Source of the DNA: Spirochaetaceae bacterium | GTDB taxonomy: Bacteria; Spirochaetota; Spirochaetia; DSM-27196; SLST01 | Length of the DNA: 5,512 nt | Assembly: GCA_007129695.1 (NCBI GenBank) | Contig: SKVA01000365.1 | Location: 1 to 5,512 of the forward strand | Direction: 5' to 3' | Shown: piece after piece, positions 5,406 through 5,512 of the stretch | Layout: every line of letters starts with the position of its first letter | Numbering within the stretch: position 1 is the stretch's first letter | Notes under the pieces: generated by a model | The model's input: only the letters and a program-made list of their open reading frames with translations | Database searches by the model: none | What the model was told of the DNA's origin: nothing | Translations under genes and position numbers: made by a program

Positions 5406-5512
5406 TCACAGGCCCCACTCCGCGGCCCACTCGCCGATCGCGCCCGACTGCTCCTGCGCGCAGATCCACGAGTCGATGAAGCCCCGAAGATCGTGGTGCC
5501 CCTGGGGCACGA
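5406..5512 (-). CDS. C-terminal fragment of a protein running off the right edge, possibly a solute-binding protein
   Basis: The minus strand reads open from the window edge to TGA (5406-5408), covering about 34 residues with G or C at almost every third codon position. That matches the coding style of the other genes. The visible end has FIDSWICAQEQSG and finishes GEWAAEWGL. The pattern of an FIDxW helix, then SG and a final W near the C-terminus resembles the end of periplasmic amino-acid-binding or cyclohexadienyl-dehydratase-like proteins (SBP_bac_3). With so little sequence this is a tentative guess. Its start and signal peptide, if any, lie outside. It is convergent with the lipoprotein gene. 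Confidence 0.6.
   Translation of the reverse strand, partial: VPQGHHDLRGFIDSWICAQEQSGAIGEWAAEWGL

Overview
The window comes from a GC-rich bacterial chromosome (about two-thirds G+C, judged by eye). The coding regions show strong third-position G/C bias, Shine-Dalgarno sites and sigma70-type promoter elements. The phylum cannot be fixed from the sequence. The tRNA gene does not encode its CCA tail. The gene mix (ferredoxin-tailed aldo/keto reductase, DUF3006 plus a ComEC-type metallo-beta-lactamase, a BamE-like lipoprotein) would fit a diderm such as a free-living spirochaete, but that is a weak guess. No transposase, integrase, phage gene or CRISPR array was seen.

Layout. At 1-185 there is only GC-rich non-coding sequence with a possible leftward promoter at the very edge. 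At 186-1274 (minus) lies a complete aldo/keto reductase with two C-terminal four-cysteine Fe-S motifs. Divergent from it, at 1410-3128 (plus), is a 572-residue amidase-signature serine hydrolase. Its layout, including an N-terminal cap segment, resembles plant fatty acid amide hydrolase more than the GatA/AmiE-like bacterial amidases. At 3129-3246 is a regulatory-looking gap with two perfect inverted repeats. At 3247-4541 (plus) is a two-gene operon with an ATGA overlap: a small DUF3006 protein, then an exported ComEC-type metallo-hydrolase fused to a ComEA-like helix-hairpin-helix domain.

On the minus strand at 4603-4674 is tRNA-Val(CAC), convergent with the operon, with no recognisable terminator in the 61-nt gap. 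Its promoter at 4778-4806 is near consensus. Between promoter and tRNA lies a degenerate partial copy of the tRNA 5' half. At 4904-5272 (plus) is a short lipoprotein with a BamE/SmpA-type motif. Almost the whole gap after it (5276-5396) is one large nested inverted repeat. On its far side the C-terminus of an incomplete minus-strand protein ends at 5406.

The genes do not form one pathway. The only clear functional unit is the DUF3006/metallo-hydrolase pair, probably acting outside the cytoplasm on nucleic acid. The most interesting points are the plant-FAAH-like amidase, the exported nuclease-like protein whose DNA-binding domain is bracketed by its only two mature-chain cysteines, the decayed tRNA copy in the tRNA leader, and the large hairpin filling the convergent gap at the right end.
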